A stretch of DNA of 64,000 bases, taken from the NCBI GenBank assembly GCA_026129465.1, contig JAHCIA010000001.1, forward strand, positions 133,964 through 197,963, written 5' to 3'. Source of the stretch: Flavobacteriales bacterium (GTDB lineage: Bacteria; Bacteroidota; Bacteroidia; Flavobacteriales_F; PHOS-HE28). The translations under genes were made by a program, and so were the position numbers. This document shows positions 9,735 to 18,881 of this stretch, in pieces (positions within the stretch are counted from its first letter, which is position 1; each line of letters starts with the position of its first letter). The notes under the pieces are model-generated. The model made no database searches and had not been told where the DNA came from. It saw only the letters and a list, made by a program, of their open reading frames with translations.

Positions 9735-9821
9735 CGGAGAGGGAGGGATTCGAACCCCCGGTACCCTTGCGGGCACATCTGTTTTCGAGACAGACCCGAT
9801 CGACCACTCTGGCACCTCTCC
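9735..9821 (-). tRNA. tRNA-Ser (anticodon CGA)
   Basis: The 87-nt minus-strand sequence folds as a class II tRNA. The 7-bp acceptor is GGAGAGG/CCTCTCC, the anticodon arm is TCTGT-CTCGAAA-ACAGA with anticodon CGA (reads UCG), the long variable arm (GTGCCCGCAAGGGTAC) is typical of serine tRNAs, and the T loop is GGTTCGAATCC. The 3' CCA is not encoded; the genome reads CCG after the discriminator G. Confidence 0.95.
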
Positions 9822-9833
9822 GATCAGGGGCGC

Positions 9834-9841
9834 CAAAGATA
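9834..9841 (-). promoter_or_regulatory. Probable promoter -7 box for tRNA-Ser
   Basis: The minus strand reads TATCTTTG, a perfect match to the Bacteroidota -7 consensus TAnnTTTG, ending 13 bp before the tRNA 5' end. That spacing suits a start just upstream of the mature tRNA. No clear -33 element is visible. Confidence 0.55.
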
Positions 9842-9924
9842 GCCGCCCTACTTGCCCGGGATGGATGGTGATGGGTGGTGACAGGCGGTGGGGTGGATGG
9901 TTCGGCCACCGCTATTTTTCGGCC

Positions 9925-11061
9925 ATGAAGAACCTGTTGCTCGCCCTTGCCCTTCTGCTGTCCGGCAGCGCCTGGGCCCAGCCCTACCTGATCGGCAACC
10001 GCTCGATCACCTTCTTCGATCCGGCACGCAACAGGAACATCGGCACCAACCTCTACTATCCGGGCGTCACTTCAGGCAGTAATGCTGTCGTGCTGCCCGG
10101 TCAATGGCCGGTGCTGGTGATGGGCCACGGATTCCTGATGGGCACCGGTTCTTATTCGAACATCTGGCAGTACTTCACGCCGCGCGGTTACATCGTGGCG
10201 TTGCCCACCACCGAGGGCGGGTTGCCGCCGAACCATGGTGCCTTCGGTCTGGACCTGGCCTTTGTGGCTCAGGCGTTGCAGGCCGCCAACAACGATGCTT
10301 CTTCGCCCTTCTTCGGCAAGGTGGCACCTGCCACGGCGCTTATGGGGCACAGCATGGGCGGCGGGGCGAGCTTTCTGGGCGCGGCCAACAACAGCAACAT
10401 ACAGACGGTGGTGAATTACGCGGCGGCGGAAACGAACCCCAGCGCCGTGACCGCCGCGGGCAGCACGCTCGTACCCACTCTGGTCTTCGCCGGCAACAAT
10501 GATTGTGTGACCCCGCCCGCCCAGCACCAGCTGCCCATGTACCAGGCACTCACCGTGCCCTGCCGCGCCTATGTGAACATCACGGGAGCGAGCCATTGTC
10601 AATTCGCCCAGCAGGACTTCACCTGCGGCCTGGGCGAGATCGGTTGCTCGGCGGGCATCAGCCGCTCCGCACAACATGCCGTGATGAACGACTTCGCCGG
10701 GCTGTGGCTGGACCATTTCCTGAAAGGGGTGCCCGGTGCCTTGGCCGCCATGATCGACAGCCTTTCCACGACCAGCCGCGCTGTGACCGATTACACCTGT
10801 CTGCTGACCGGGGTAGAGGAGGTCACGAAGCCCGGTCTGACCCTCGCCCCTGTGCCGGCGGTTGATATGCTTCGTGTGTTCGGCGCTGCTCCAGGCGCGG
10901 TCGTGACCGTGATGGACCTCACCGGCCGGGCCGTGCTGCCCCTGCGCACGCTGCCCCAGGATGGGGTGCTGGACACGCGGGACTTGAACACCGGCACCTA
11001 CGTGCTCATGGTGGTGGAGGGCGGACAGCGCATCATGCGTTCCTTTGTGGTGGCGCGCTGA
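9925..11061 (+). CDS. Secreted alpha/beta hydrolase (dienelactone hydrolase/PET-hydrolase-like) with T9SS tail
   Basis: 378 residues from ATG 9925, starting a signal peptide (MKNLLLALALLLSGSAWAQ). The catalytic part (about 25-285) is an alpha/beta hydrolase: oxyanion region VMGHGFLMG, nucleophile elbow GHSMGGGAS, acid residue probably in FAGNNDCVTPP and catalytic His in ITGASHCQFA. It resembles chlorophyllase- or PETase-like esterases in motif order. The last ~75 residues (VTVMDLTGRAVLPL to RSFVVAR) are a T9SS type A sorting domain, so it is probably an exported esterase or lipase. The substrate is unknown. Confidence 0.88.
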   Translation: MKNLLLALALLLSGSAWAQPYLIGNRSITFFDPARNRNIGTNLYYPGVTSGSNAVVLPGQWPVLVMGHGFLMGTGSYSNIWQYFTPRGYIVALPTTEGGLPPNHGAFGLDLAFVAQALQAANNDASSPFFGKVAPATALMGHSMGGGASFLGAANNSNIQTVVNYAAAETNPSAVTAAGSTLVPTLVFAGNNDCVTPPAQHQLPMYQALTVPCRAYVNITGASHCQFAQQDFTCGLGEIGCSAGISRSAQHAVMNDFAGLWLDHFLKGVPGALAAMIDSLSTTSRAVTDYTCLLTGVEEVTKPGLTLAPVPAVDMLRVFGAAPGAVVTVMDLTGRAVLPLRTLPQDGVLDTRDLNTGTYVLMVVEGGQRIMRSFVVAR

Positions 11062-11099
11062 TCGTGGCTTCAAGGCATGGTCCTGGCGTGGCCAGCGGT

Positions 11100-11660
11100 A
11101 TGCGGATATCGCTGCTTCTCCTCCTGGTCCTGTCGGGCATCCGTTCGGAGGCCCAGGACAGACGTCTGTTGCGTATGCAGGAAAGCACGGTCGTCTTCGT
11201 CAGTGAAGCACCATTGGAGCGGATCTCCGCCATCAACCGTCGTTCCTCCGGGATCATCGACATGGCGGCCCGCACTTTCGCGGTGCAGGTGCCTGTGGCC
11301 GATTTCGAAGGCTTCAATTCTCCACTGCAGCGGGAGCATTTCAAGGAGAACTACATGGATGAGCGGGCCTGGCCCAACGCCCTCTTCCAAGGGAGGATCA
11401 TCGAGGATGTGGACCTTTCAGCGCCGGGCGTTCATGAGGTCCGTGCGAAAGGCAGGCTGAACATCCGTGGCGTGGTCGTGGAGCGCATCGTGCCCTGCCG
11501 CTTGCGGGTGACGGTCGCCGGGGTACGTGTGGAATGCGACATGGAAGTGCCCTTGGATGACCACGGGATACGTGTGCCGCGCGTGGTGCGGCAGAAGATC
11601 GCGCCCGTGGTGCACATTCGTGTGGACGCCCTGTTCACGGAAGCATCGCCCAAGCCATGA
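11100..11660 (+). CDS. YceI-like family exported protein
   Basis: 186 residues from ATG 11100 with a signal peptide ending near SEAQ. The body matches the second YceI-like protein in this window (17363-17914) along its length: VSEAPLERISAINR corresponds to SETPVENIEAHNR, and both share QxEHFxENYM and DHGIxxPxVVR. YceI proteins are small periplasmic lipocalin-like barrels that bind isoprenoid or other lipids. The TGA stop overlaps the ATG of the next gene (ATGA), so it is translationally coupled to the sensor kinase. It may supply or shield a ligand sensed by that kinase; this is inference from coupling only. Confidence 0.82.
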   Translation: MRISLLLLLVLSGIRSEAQDRRLLRMQESTVVFVSEAPLERISAINRRSSGIIDMAARTFAVQVPVADFEGFNSPLQREHFKENYMDERAWPNALFQGRIIEDVDLSAPGVHEVRAKGRLNIRGVVVERIVPCRLRVTVAGVRVECDMEVPLDDHGIRVPRVVRQKIAPVVHIRVDALFTEASPKP

Positions 11661-14482
11661 GGGTCACGGCCTGGCTGGGCATCCTGCTGTTGGCGCCATC
11701 GTTCGCCCAGTTCCCGCAGGTGCGTACCCAGGAGGTGCGCATGGGCCAGCAGCGGCCCGCCATACACCGCATCGCGCAGGATGCCCTGGGTCTCGTATGG
11801 ATCGGATCGGACAAGGGCCTGCTGCGTACCGATGGGGAACAGGTGGAGGTGATGTTGCGTACGGATCCAGCCTCGGTCACCGCACTGGCCGCGGCCGACA
11901 ATGGCGTGGTGGCCGCGTTGTCCGACGGCCGCATCGTGCGCTGCGATGGAAGAAGCTGCGAGGCCACACCGCTGGGGGCTTCCCTGATCGATACACCCGC
12001 CAGGGGAATCCTGTACATGCCGGACGGCGCATTGCTCCTGGGTACCTATGGGGCAGGACTGTGGATCCTGCGTGAAGGCCGCATCCTGCGTGTGACCGAG
12101 AAGGATGGTCTGCCCGATGACCACGTGAACGGCCTGTGCCTGCTTGATGATGGCGCTGTGGTGGCCGCCACCGACCAGGGTCTGGCCCTGTTGCGCGACG
12201 ACCGGGTGACGCAGGTGTACGGCGAGGCGGAGGGCGCTCCGGACAACCTGGTGCTTTCGGTGACCACCGATGGAACACGGGTATGGGCCGGCACCGATCG
12301 CCACGGGCCCTTTCGCTGGGACCCGCGCACCGATACCCATGCCCTGCACCAGCCGTTGGAGACCTGGGGCCATGGAGCGGTGGTGGCCATCGCCGTGCAG
12401 GGCGGCCAGTTGTGGCTTGGTACGGACCGCGAGGGTCTGCTCCTTCATGAATACTCGCCATCGGCAGGTGCTGGTGCACCACCCCTGTTGCGGCGTGAAC
12501 CGGAAGCCACCGGCCACGGTGTGCACGACCTTTTCGTGGATCGCGATGGGGCCGCGTGGTGGTGCCGTGGCACCGAACGCCTGCACCGCGCCGATCCCCG
12601 GGTGCTTGTGATCGCCGACCACGAAGGGGTGGACCTGCGGCGGATCACCGCCATCACGGTGGACAGGCAGGAGCGCATCTGGTTCGCCACGCAGGAAGGG
12701 CTGTTCCATCATCCTGCCGCTTTCGCCGAAGGACACAGCATGGGCAGAACAGCGGTCCGGACCGATCCGCGCAAGCCCATCGTATCGCTCACGGCCGCGG
12801 AGGATGGCACCGTATGGGCGGCGACCTTCGGCGATGGTGTCATCGCGATGTCCCCGGATGGGCGCGTCCGGCGACATATTTCGCGCGAAAGTGGCATCGA
12901 TGATGACGTGCTTGTGGCACGCGCCCGGGGCGACACCGTCTGGTTCGGCACCCTGAGCGGTGTGCTGGAATGGCGCGATGGCCGCTTCCATCGGCATGAT
13001 CTGCCCGGCACCGGATTCGTGTACGATGTGCTCCCGCTACCCCGTGGCGAGGTGCTCGCCGCCACCGACGGCGATGGCGTGGTGCGGTACCGGGATGGAG
13101 CATGGCAGGTGGTCCCTTCGCCGCACCGCACCTTCTACACCCTGCTGCGCGACGGGGAAAGACGTACCTGGGCCGCTGGTCCGGGCACCGGCCTGTGTGA
13201 GGTGATGACCGACGGTGTTCGCTGTGCAGGCCAGGACCTCGTTCCATTCGATGGTGACCTCTTCGCGCTGGGTCGCCTCGGAAGCATGATCGCCGCTTTC
13301 GGCAGCACCGGCATCGCCGCGTTCGACCCAGGAGCCAACGCATGGTCGGACCTGGGCATCATGCTCGGCCTGGGTCCCTTGGACGCCGAGTTGAACAATG
13401 CCTGTGATGATGCCACCGGCGCGCTATGGCTGGCCAGCACCAGTGGACTCGTGCGTATCAGGTCCACGAACCAGGCACTGACACGTGGCATACCCACGGT
13501 CATCACCGCCATGCTCATCGGCAACGAATCCGTGGGACCTGTCAGCCATTGGACCACCCCGCACGACCGCAATGACATCACCTTCCACTTCACCGGACTG
13601 CACTACGCCGATCCCGGTGCATTGCGGTTCGAGGTGCGGCTGCTGGGGCATGATGACCGCGGTTTCATCACGCGGGACCGCGCCTCGGCCTGGTCCGCGC
13701 TTCCTCCCGGTGAATATCGTTTCCAGGTAAGGGCCTTCATCGGAGAGGCGCCAACGGTGGACAATTGGGCCGAGGTGACCTGGGTGGTGCGGCCGCCCTG
13801 GTGGCGCCGGCCATGGGTGATCGTTCTGGCCGTGCTGTCCATCGCCACGCTGGTGACCGCATCGGTGCGTGCGCGTGAGAAACGCCTGCGCGAACGCGAG
13901 CGCATGCGGCGCGAGCAGGTGCGCTTCCAACTCGATGCGCTGCGCAGCCAGGTGGACCCGCACTTCCTCTTCAACAGCTTCAACGCCCTGGTTGAACTGA
14001 TCGAGACCGATCCCGGCAAGGCCGTGGAGCATGTGGAGCTGCTCAGCGTCTTCTTCCGCAACATCCTGCAGGTGCGCGACCGGGAGCGCATCACCCTGGC
14101 CGAGGAGATCGCACTGCTGCGCACCTATTTCGCCTTGGAGCAGCGCCGCTTCGGTGATACCATCGCCATGGAGTTGCAGGTGGATGATGCCGCGAGAACG
14201 AAGGGGATCGTGCCGCTGACGCTCCAACTGCTGGTGGAGAACGCCCTGAAGCACAACATCATCGCCGGTGACAGGGTATTCACCATCCACGTGCGCGCCA
14301 CACCGTCGCATGTGGAGGTGGAGAACCCGCTGGTCCCGCGCCTGTCCCCGCCACGCTCCACAGGCTTCGGCTTGGAGAGCATCACCAAGCGCTACGCGGC
14401 GCTCACCACCCGCCCGGTGGAAGTGGTGCGCAGCGCCAGCGATTTCCTGGTGCGGATACCTTTGCTTGGACCGCGGCCATGA
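11657..14482 (+). CDS. Beta-propeller/Y_Y_Y sensor histidine kinase (LytS/YehU type)
   Basis: 941 residues. A signal peptide is followed by a periplasmic seven-bladed-type propeller region (about 30-610, with repeated blades such as [11 protein letters not shown] and [10 protein letters not shown]), a Y_Y_Y-like domain (about 620-710), one membrane helix (about 718-738), and a His_kinase domain with [12 protein letters not shown]. The phosphoacceptor is His769. A HATPase domain follows with ENALKHN. It is coupled by ATGA overlaps to the YceI gene upstream and the LytTR regulator downstream, so the three form one operon. This architecture resembles Bacteroidota hybrid sensors, but here the regulator is a separate gene. 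The signal is unknown. Confidence 0.92.
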   Translation: MRVTAWLGILLLAPSFAQFPQVRTQEVRMGQQRPAIHRIAQDALGLVWIGSDKGLLRTDGEQVEVMLRTDPASVTALAAADNGVVAALSDGRIVRCDGRSCEATPLGASLIDTPARGILYMPDGALLLGTYGAGLWILREGRILRVTEKDGLPDDHVNGLCLLDDGAVVAATDQGLALLRDDRVTQVYGEAEGAPDNLVLSVTTDGTRVWAGTDRHGPFRWDPRTDTHALHQPLETWGHGAVVAIAVQGGQLWLGTDREGLLLHEYSPSAGAGAPPLLRREPEATGHGVHDLFVDRDGAAWWCRGTERLHRADPRVLVIADHEGVDLRRITAITVDRQERIWFATQEGLFHHPAAFAEGHSMGRTAVRTDPRKPIVSLTAAEDGTVWAATFGDGVIAMSPDGRVRRHISRESGIDDDVLVARARGDTVWFGTLSGVLEWRDGRFHRHDLPGTGFVYDVLPLPRGEVLAATDGDGVVRYRDGAWQVVPSPHRTFYTLLRDGERRTWAAGPGTGLCEVMTDGVRCAGQDLVPFDGDLFALGRLGSMIAAFGSTGIAAFDPGANAWSDLGIMLGLGPLDAELNNACDDATGALWLASTSGLVRIRSTNQALTRGIPTVITAMLIGNESVGPVSHWTTPHDRNDITFHFTGLHYADPGALRFEVRLLGHDDRGFITRDRASAWSALPPGEYRFQVRAFIGEAPTVDNWAEVTWVVRPPWWRRPWVIVLAVLSIATLVTASVRAREKRLRERERMRREQVRFQLDALRSQVDPHFLFNSFNALVELIETDPGKAVEHVELLSVFFRNILQVRDRERITLAEEIALLRTYFALEQRRFGDTIAMELQVDDAARTKGIVPLTLQLLVENALKHNIIAGDRVFTIHVRATPSHVEVENPLVPRLSPPRSTGFGLESITKRYAALTTRPVEVVRSASDFLVRIPLLGPRP

Positions 14483-15231
14483 GGATCCTGATCATCGAGG
14501 ACGAACCGGCGGCCGTGAGCCGCCTGCGCAAACTGCTGGTGAAGTGCGACCCCGGCGTGGACGTGGTGGCCGATCTGCCCAGCGTCTCCGCAGCGGTGCG
14601 TTGGTTCAAGGAGCATGACGCACCCGACCTGGCCTTTTTCGATGTACGTCTGGCCGATGGCGACAGCTTCGAGATCTTCCGCCGTGTGGATGTGCCATGC
14701 CCGGTGGTGTTCACCACGGCCTTTGATGCGCATGCGCTGGAGGCCTTCCGTGTGAACGCGCTGGATTACCTGTTGAAGCCCATCCAGGCCGATGATCTGG
14801 GCCAGGCACTGGAGCGGGCACAGCGCCTTCGTATGGTGCGCGATCACCAGGCCATGGATCTGGCGCGGCCAACCACCGCTGCCGCCACCCCCGTGCGCCG
14901 ATTCCTCATCCGCTATGGCGAGCACTTCAAAGTGGTGGAACCGGACGACATCGCGTACGTCCATTCCCTGCTCAAGAACACCTTCCTGCGCACCCGGGAA
15001 GGGCGCGACCTGCCGCTGGATGAAAGTCTGGATAAGTTGGAGAAGCAACTCGACCCCTCGCACTTCTTCCGGTTGAACCGCCAGTTGATCGTGAACGTGC
15101 ACAGCATCAAGGAGCTTCTGGCCTACAGCAAGAGCCGCGTGAAGGTGTTGTTGGACCCGCCCTATGATGACGACGCCATCGTGAGCAGCGAGCGCAGTGC
15201 GGCGTTCAAACGCTGGCTCGCGGGCGGGTAG
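14479..15231 (+). CDS. LytTR family response regulator
   Basis: 250 residues. The receiver domain is at about 1-120 with acidic pocket EDE near residue 9, phosphoacceptor Asp55 (FFDVRL), a Thr in FTTAFD and Lys in YLLKPI. The LytTR DNA-binding domain is at about 145-248, with FRLNRQLIVNVHSI. Its ATG overlaps the stop of the kinase gene, so it is the cognate partner. Target promoters cannot be read from the sequence. Confidence 0.93.
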   Translation: MRILIIEDEPAAVSRLRKLLVKCDPGVDVVADLPSVSAAVRWFKEHDAPDLAFFDVRLADGDSFEIFRRVDVPCPVVFTTAFDAHALEAFRVNALDYLLKPIQADDLGQALERAQRLRMVRDHQAMDLARPTTAAATPVRRFLIRYGEHFKVVEPDDIAYVHSLLKNTFLRTREGRDLPLDESLDKLEKQLDPSHFFRLNRQLIVNVHSIKELLAYSKSRVKVLLDPPYDDDAIVSSERSAAFKRWLAGG

Positions 15232-15316
15232 TACGGATCACCGCTCCATCGGCCATTCTGCCCGCTCCATCGGTTTCCATGATGCCGGCCCGTCGGCCCA
15301 TCCCCAGCTTCACACC

Positions 15317-15535
15317 ATGGCGAAGAAACGCCGCGAAGCCATGGACCCGCTCACACTCCTCGACCCCCGGGACCTCGATCGGCTGCTGACCACCGATGCG
15401 CCCCGTCTGCCCGGTACCATCATGCGCCTGAACCACGCACCGCGCTACCACAACCTGCTCGATGCCATCGCCATCACCTGCCGGGTGCTGGAGCTGCGCA
15501 AGAAGATCGATGACAGGTCCTCCAAGGACCAATAA
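15317..15535 (+). CDS. Small hypothetical protein
   Basis: 72 residues from ATG 15317; a second ATG lies at residue 9. It has a basic N-terminus (MAKKRREAM) and a charged C-terminus, no membrane segment and no signal peptide. It lies 85 bp after the LytTR regulator on the same strand. The composition looks coding, but no family was recognised. It could be a product of the same operon or a chance frame. Confidence 0.45.
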   Translation: MAKKRREAMDPLTLLDPRDLDRLLTTDAPRLPGTIMRLNHAPRYHNLLDAIAITCRVLELRKKIDDRSSKDQ

Positions 15536-15747
15536 GGGGGATCCGGATGCCGGTCAGATTTCCGCTGGACACGACCATGCTCCCGCCAAAGGCCACACCA
15601 CCCATGGATCAACGGCGAACGACCTTCATTGGAACCATGGCCGACCAGGCGATGGCGGTTCCATTGGGCCGGACCGGGTCATTCCCGTTCCATCGCCATC
15701 ATTTCCCGTTTCGTCATCATGGGACGAACATGGTTGGCGATGGTGGG

Positions 15748-15755
15748 TACCTTTG
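15748..15755 (+). promoter_or_regulatory. Probable promoter -7 box for the cytochrome/YceI/DUF5777 cluster
   Basis: The sequence tacctttg is a perfect TAnnTTTG match 41 bp before ATG 15797, in a 261-bp gap that otherwise shows no gene. No convincing -33 box is at the usual distance. It is the best candidate promoter for the run of same-strand genes 15797-18879. Confidence 0.45.
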
Positions 15756-15796
15756 ATGTACAAGTGAACGGAACGCGTATCCTCCGACAAGTCCGC

Positions 15797-16516
15797 ATGA
15801 ACATGATGACCTCCATGGGAACCGGTCGCCTGAAGCTGCTCTTGCCCGCAGCGCTCGCCTTGGTCATCGCGCTGCCTTCCTGCAAGCACGAACCACAACT
15901 GGAGCCGCTGGTGCCACTTGTGGATGACAATGGTGAGGAGCCGTGCGACCCGAATGTGGTCTACTTCCAGCAGCAGGTGCTTCCGATCCTGCTGAGCAAC
16001 TGCGCCGTGCCTGGCTGCCACAACCTGCCCACGGACGAGAACGACGACATCCAGATCACCAGCTACGAGACCCTCATGGGCAGCGGCATCGTGCAGGATG
16101 GCGACTTCTGGGAGGTGATCACCGACAACGATCCGGACAAGCGCATGCCGCCCCCGCCGCAGAACCCGCTGAGCCCGGAGCAACTCGCGATCATCTACCA
16201 ATGGTTGCAGCAGGGCGCCCAGAATACCAGTTGCGCGAACGCCGGTTGCGATACGTTGAACGTGACCTACGCCCTTACCATCGTTCCCTTGGTGCAGCAG
16301 AAATGCCTGGGATGCCACAGCGGCGGCGCGCCGCAGGGCGGACTGGACCTTTCCACTTGGTCCACCCTCAACGCCTTGGCGCAGGATGGGCGCCTGAACG
16401 CCTCCATCACGCATGACCCCTTCGGGGTGCCCATGCCGCCCAGTGCACCGATGCTGCCGGTCTGTGATATCCGCAAGTTCCAACTCTGGATCGCCGATGG
16501 CGCGCCAAACAACTGA
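15797..16516 (+). CDS. Cytochrome-like lipoprotein with two heme-type motifs
   Basis: 239 residues from ATG 15797. The signal peptide ends in a lipobox (ALPSC), so it is probably lipid-anchored. It contains two haem-type motifs: CAVPGCH, spaced CX4CH, in the first half, and CLGCH, a standard CXXCH, in the second half. Each is followed by a similar stretch with a possible axial Met (RMPPPPQ and VPMPPS). The layout is that of the di-domain c-type cytochrome lipoproteins common in Bacteroidota. The next gene encodes a single-domain relative, so periplasmic electron transfer is likely. The partner oxidase or reductase is not in this window. Confidence 0.8.
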   Translation: MNMMTSMGTGRLKLLLPAALALVIALPSCKHEPQLEPLVPLVDDNGEEPCDPNVVYFQQQVLPILLSNCAVPGCHNLPTDENDDIQITSYETLMGSGIVQDGDFWEVITDNDPDKRMPPPPQNPLSPEQLAIIYQWLQQGAQNTSCANAGCDTLNVTYALTIVPLVQQKCLGCHSGGAPQGGLDLSTWSTLNALAQDGRLNASITHDPFGVPMPPSAPMLPVCDIRKFQLWIADGAPNN

Positions 16517-16520
16517 TCCG

Positions 16521-16877
16521 ATGCGCCACCTGATCGCGACGATGTTCCTGTTGTCCATCGGCGCCACGAGCTGCTACTACGACAATGAGGAGGAGCTCTA
16601 TCCCTTCGCCTTCTGCGATACCCAGAATGTGAGCTGGAGCCAGGATATCCGACCCATCATCCAAGCCCGATGCGCCACTCCGGGTTGCCACGTCACAGGA
16701 GCACAGGCACCGGACCTGACCACCTACGCCGGAGTGAAGCAACAAGCGGACGCGGGCCGCATCAAGGCACGTGTCATCGACCGGACACCCAGCGTGATGC
16801 CGCCAGGCGGAGCCCTGCCCGGCTGCGACCTGCAGCAGGTAACGGCCTGGCTGGCGGCGGGGGCACCAGAGAACTGA
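16521..16877 (+). CDS. Cytochrome-like lipoprotein, single domain
   Basis: 118 residues from ATG 16521, 4 bp after the previous stop. It has a short signal peptide with lipobox GATSC. One CX4CH motif (CATPGCH) is followed by a possible axial Met in PSVMPPGG. The arrangement QDIRPIIQARC, motif, LTTYAGVK, VMPPGGALPGCD, VTAWLAAGAPEN matches each half of the preceding protein. It probably binds one haem c if the CX4CH site is loaded; otherwise it is a cytochrome-derived lipoprotein. Confidence 0.78.
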   Translation: MRHLIATMFLLSIGATSCYYDNEEELYPFAFCDTQNVSWSQDIRPIIQARCATPGCHVTGAQAPDLTTYAGVKQQADAGRIKARVIDRTPSVMPPGGALPGCDLQQVTAWLAAGAPEN

Positions 16878-16881
16878 AGCC

Positions 16882-17307
16882 ATGAAGATCAAGACCATGA
16901 TAGCCGTAGGAGCCACCGTGGCCGTGGTGGCCGGAGTGTTCGCCTGGCGCGAATACAGCCGCGGTCACCAGGACAGCGCCAAACGCAAGGCCGCCGCCGC
17001 CATCACCGCGCCCGAACTGCTGGAGGCCTTCCGCGCCGATGAGGCCGCCGCCACGGCACGTTTCGTGGGCACCACCGAACAGGTCATCGAGGTCAGCGGT
17101 GTCATCCGCGAAATGGGGCAGGAGGCCGATGGACGCTGGAACGTTACGCTCGAGACCAACGACGATCCCGGCATCGAATGTGAATTCGCTACCGCGGTTC
17201 CCAGTGTCTGGACAGCTGGCCGACAGGTGACCCTGAAGGGGGTCTGCACGGGCATGGACGACCTCTTCGGGCACATCCTCATGCAACGTTGCGCTGCCGT
17301 GGAATGA
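16882..17307 (+). CDS. OB-fold (tRNA_anti-like) exported or membrane-anchored protein
   Basis: 141 residues, 4 bp after the preceding stop. An N-terminal hydrophobic helix (about 5-22) is followed by a charged linker and a domain with VIEVSGVIREMG, WNVTLETNDDPGIECEF, and GRQVTLKGVCTGMDD, the pattern of the tRNA_anti-like OB-fold family. Despite that name, these are periplasmic or membrane-associated in Bacteroidota. It is in one run with the cytochromes, YceI and DUF5777 genes, which suggests a shared process. The biochemical role is unknown. Confidence 0.78.
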   Translation: MKIKTMIAVGATVAVVAGVFAWREYSRGHQDSAKRKAAAAITAPELLEAFRADEAAATARFVGTTEQVIEVSGVIREMGQEADGRWNVTLETNDDPGIECEFATAVPSVWTAGRQVTLKGVCTGMDDLFGHILMQRCAAVE

Positions 17308-17362
17308 TGGCATGGACTTCGCCTATGGCCACCGGCCACTAAGACCAAACAACAAGATCGAC

Positions 17363-17914
17363 ATGAACCTCCGAAACATCCTCTTCGCCGCGGCATCGCT
17401 GCCACTGCTCGCTTCCGCCCAGGAGCGCTATTCCACGCGCAACGGGCTCATCAGCTTCTTCTCCGAAACGCCCGTGGAGAACATCGAGGCGCACAACCGA
17501 AAGGTGAGCAGCGTGATCGATATCACCACAGGTGCCATGCAGTTCGCCGTGGTCATCAAGTCCTTCGAGTTCGACAAGGCCCTGATGCAGGAGCACTTCA
17601 ACGAGAACTACATGGAGAGCAACACCTTCCCGAAGGCCGACTTCAAGGGCAAGGTGACGGGCTTCGGCGCCGAGCAGCTGGCCTCCCCGGGCGAGTACAA
17701 GGTGACCGTTGACGGGGATCTGACCATCCACGGCGTCACGCGCCAGGTGAGCCATCCTGGCACGATCACGGTGAACAAGGACGGTACCCTTAAGGCCGTG
17801 AGCGACTTCGTCGTGAAGCCCGAGGACCACGGCATCAAGATCCCCGGTGTGGTGCGCAAGAACATCGCCGAGGAGATCGCCGTGAAGGTGCGCATGGACT
17901 ACACCAAGATGTAG
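17363..17914 (+). CDS. YceI family protein
   Basis: 183 residues from ATG 17363 with a signal peptide (ending LLASAQ). The YceI domain covers the mature protein, with LISFFSETPVENIEAHN, MQFAVVIKSFEFDK, ADFKGKV, GDLTIHGVTRQVSHPG and DHGIKIPGVVRKNI. It is closer to the family consensus than the 11100-11660 paralogue. YceI proteins are periplasmic barrels binding long isoprenoid-like chains such as quinones. Neighbouring cytochrome-like lipoproteins make a link to respiratory lipids plausible, but that is inference. Confidence 0.9.
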   Translation: MNLRNILFAAASLPLLASAQERYSTRNGLISFFSETPVENIEAHNRKVSSVIDITTGAMQFAVVIKSFEFDKALMQEHFNENYMESNTFPKADFKGKVTGFGAEQLASPGEYKVTVDGDLTIHGVTRQVSHPGTITVNKDGTLKAVSDFVVKPEDHGIKIPGVVRKNIAEEIAVKVRMDYTKM

Positions 17915-17934
17915 GTCTATCTTCACCTGTGCAC

Positions 17935-18879
17935 ATGTTCCACACCACGATGCCCTCCAGACGACCCGCGTGCACCTTCGTGTTGGCGTTGATCGCCGTG
18001 CTCGCCTCGGCGCCCATCAACGCACAGGATGACGACCTCTTGAGCCTTTTGGGCGAGGAGGAGGCGGAGCCGGAGTACACCCTGGCCGCTTTCAAGACCA
18101 CGCGGGTGATCAACGGGCACAGCTTGGAGAACACGCACCATGGTGTGCTCGACTTCAGGATCGGCCACCGGTTCGGTTTCGTGAACGGGGGCTTCGATGA
18201 GTTCTTCGGCCTGGACGGTGCCACCGTGCGCCTGGGCCTGGACTATGGCGTGAACGAGAAGCTCATGGTGGGCATTGGCCGCAGCAGCTACCAGAAGACC
18301 GTTGACGGCTTTGTGAAGTACAAGTTCCTGCGGCAGTGCGACAGTGGCTGCGAGATGCCCATCACCCTCGCCGTGGTGGCATCCTCATCCATGACCACAT
18401 TGCGCAGCACCGCGCTGCCCTGGTACGATCCCGCCCGGGAGGACTATTTCACCCATCGCCTGGGCTATTCCTTCCAGTTGATCGTGGGCCGCAAGTTCAG
18501 CGAATCGTTCAGCGTACAACTCAACCCCGGTGTGGTGCACCGCAACCTGGTCACTTCAGTGGACGACCCGAATGATGTGGTCCACATCAGTGGTGCGGCA
18601 CGCGGGAAGCTCACCAAGCGCATCGCCCTCAACGCCGAATACTTCTACGTGCTTCCCGATCAGTTGCCGGAGTCCGCACGCAACAGCCTGTCTGTGGGTT
18701 TCGACATCGAGACCGGTGGGCACGTCTTCCAGTTGCACTTCACCAACAGCACCGCCATGTTCGAGCGGGGCTTCATCACGGAGACCGTCGGGGACTGGGG
18801 CAAGGGCGACATCCACTTCGGATTCAACATCTCGCGGGTCTTCACCTTGCACAACCCGCGCAAGCCGAAAGTGGACTGA
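17935..18879 (+). CDS. DUF5777 family outer-membrane beta-barrel protein
   Basis: 314 residues from ATG 17935 (an in-frame GTG at 17929 and an ATG at 17956 are alternatives). A signal peptide (to about INAQ) precedes an acidic stretch and a beta-barrel body with FKTTRVINGHSLEN, LDFRIGHRFG, IGRSSYQKTVDG, and GFDIETGGHVFQLHFTNS, which are recognisable DUF5777 segments. In Bacteroidota DUF5777 genes are often adjacent to cytochrome and YceI genes, as here. It probably forms an outer-membrane barrel; cargo unknown. Its stop is 2 bp from the stop of the convergent protease gene, with no terminator between. Confidence 0.85.
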   Translation: MFHTTMPSRRPACTFVLALIAVLASAPINAQDDDLLSLLGEEEAEPEYTLAAFKTTRVINGHSLENTHHGVLDFRIGHRFGFVNGGFDEFFGLDGATVRLGLDYGVNEKLMVGIGRSSYQKTVDGFVKYKFLRQCDSGCEMPITLAVVASSSMTTLRSTALPWYDPAREDYFTHRLGYSFQLIVGRKFSESFSVQLNPGVVHRNLVTSVDDPNDVVHISGAARGKLTKRIALNAEYFYVLPDQLPESARNSLSVGFDIETGGHVFQLHFTNSTAMFERGFITETVGDWGKGDIHFGFNISRVFTLHNPRKPKVD

Positions 18880-18881
18880 TC

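Noticed and set aside
9593-9909. Open frames across the tRNA-Ser region
   Set aside because: The tRNA structure is unambiguous and the frames on both strands only read through it.
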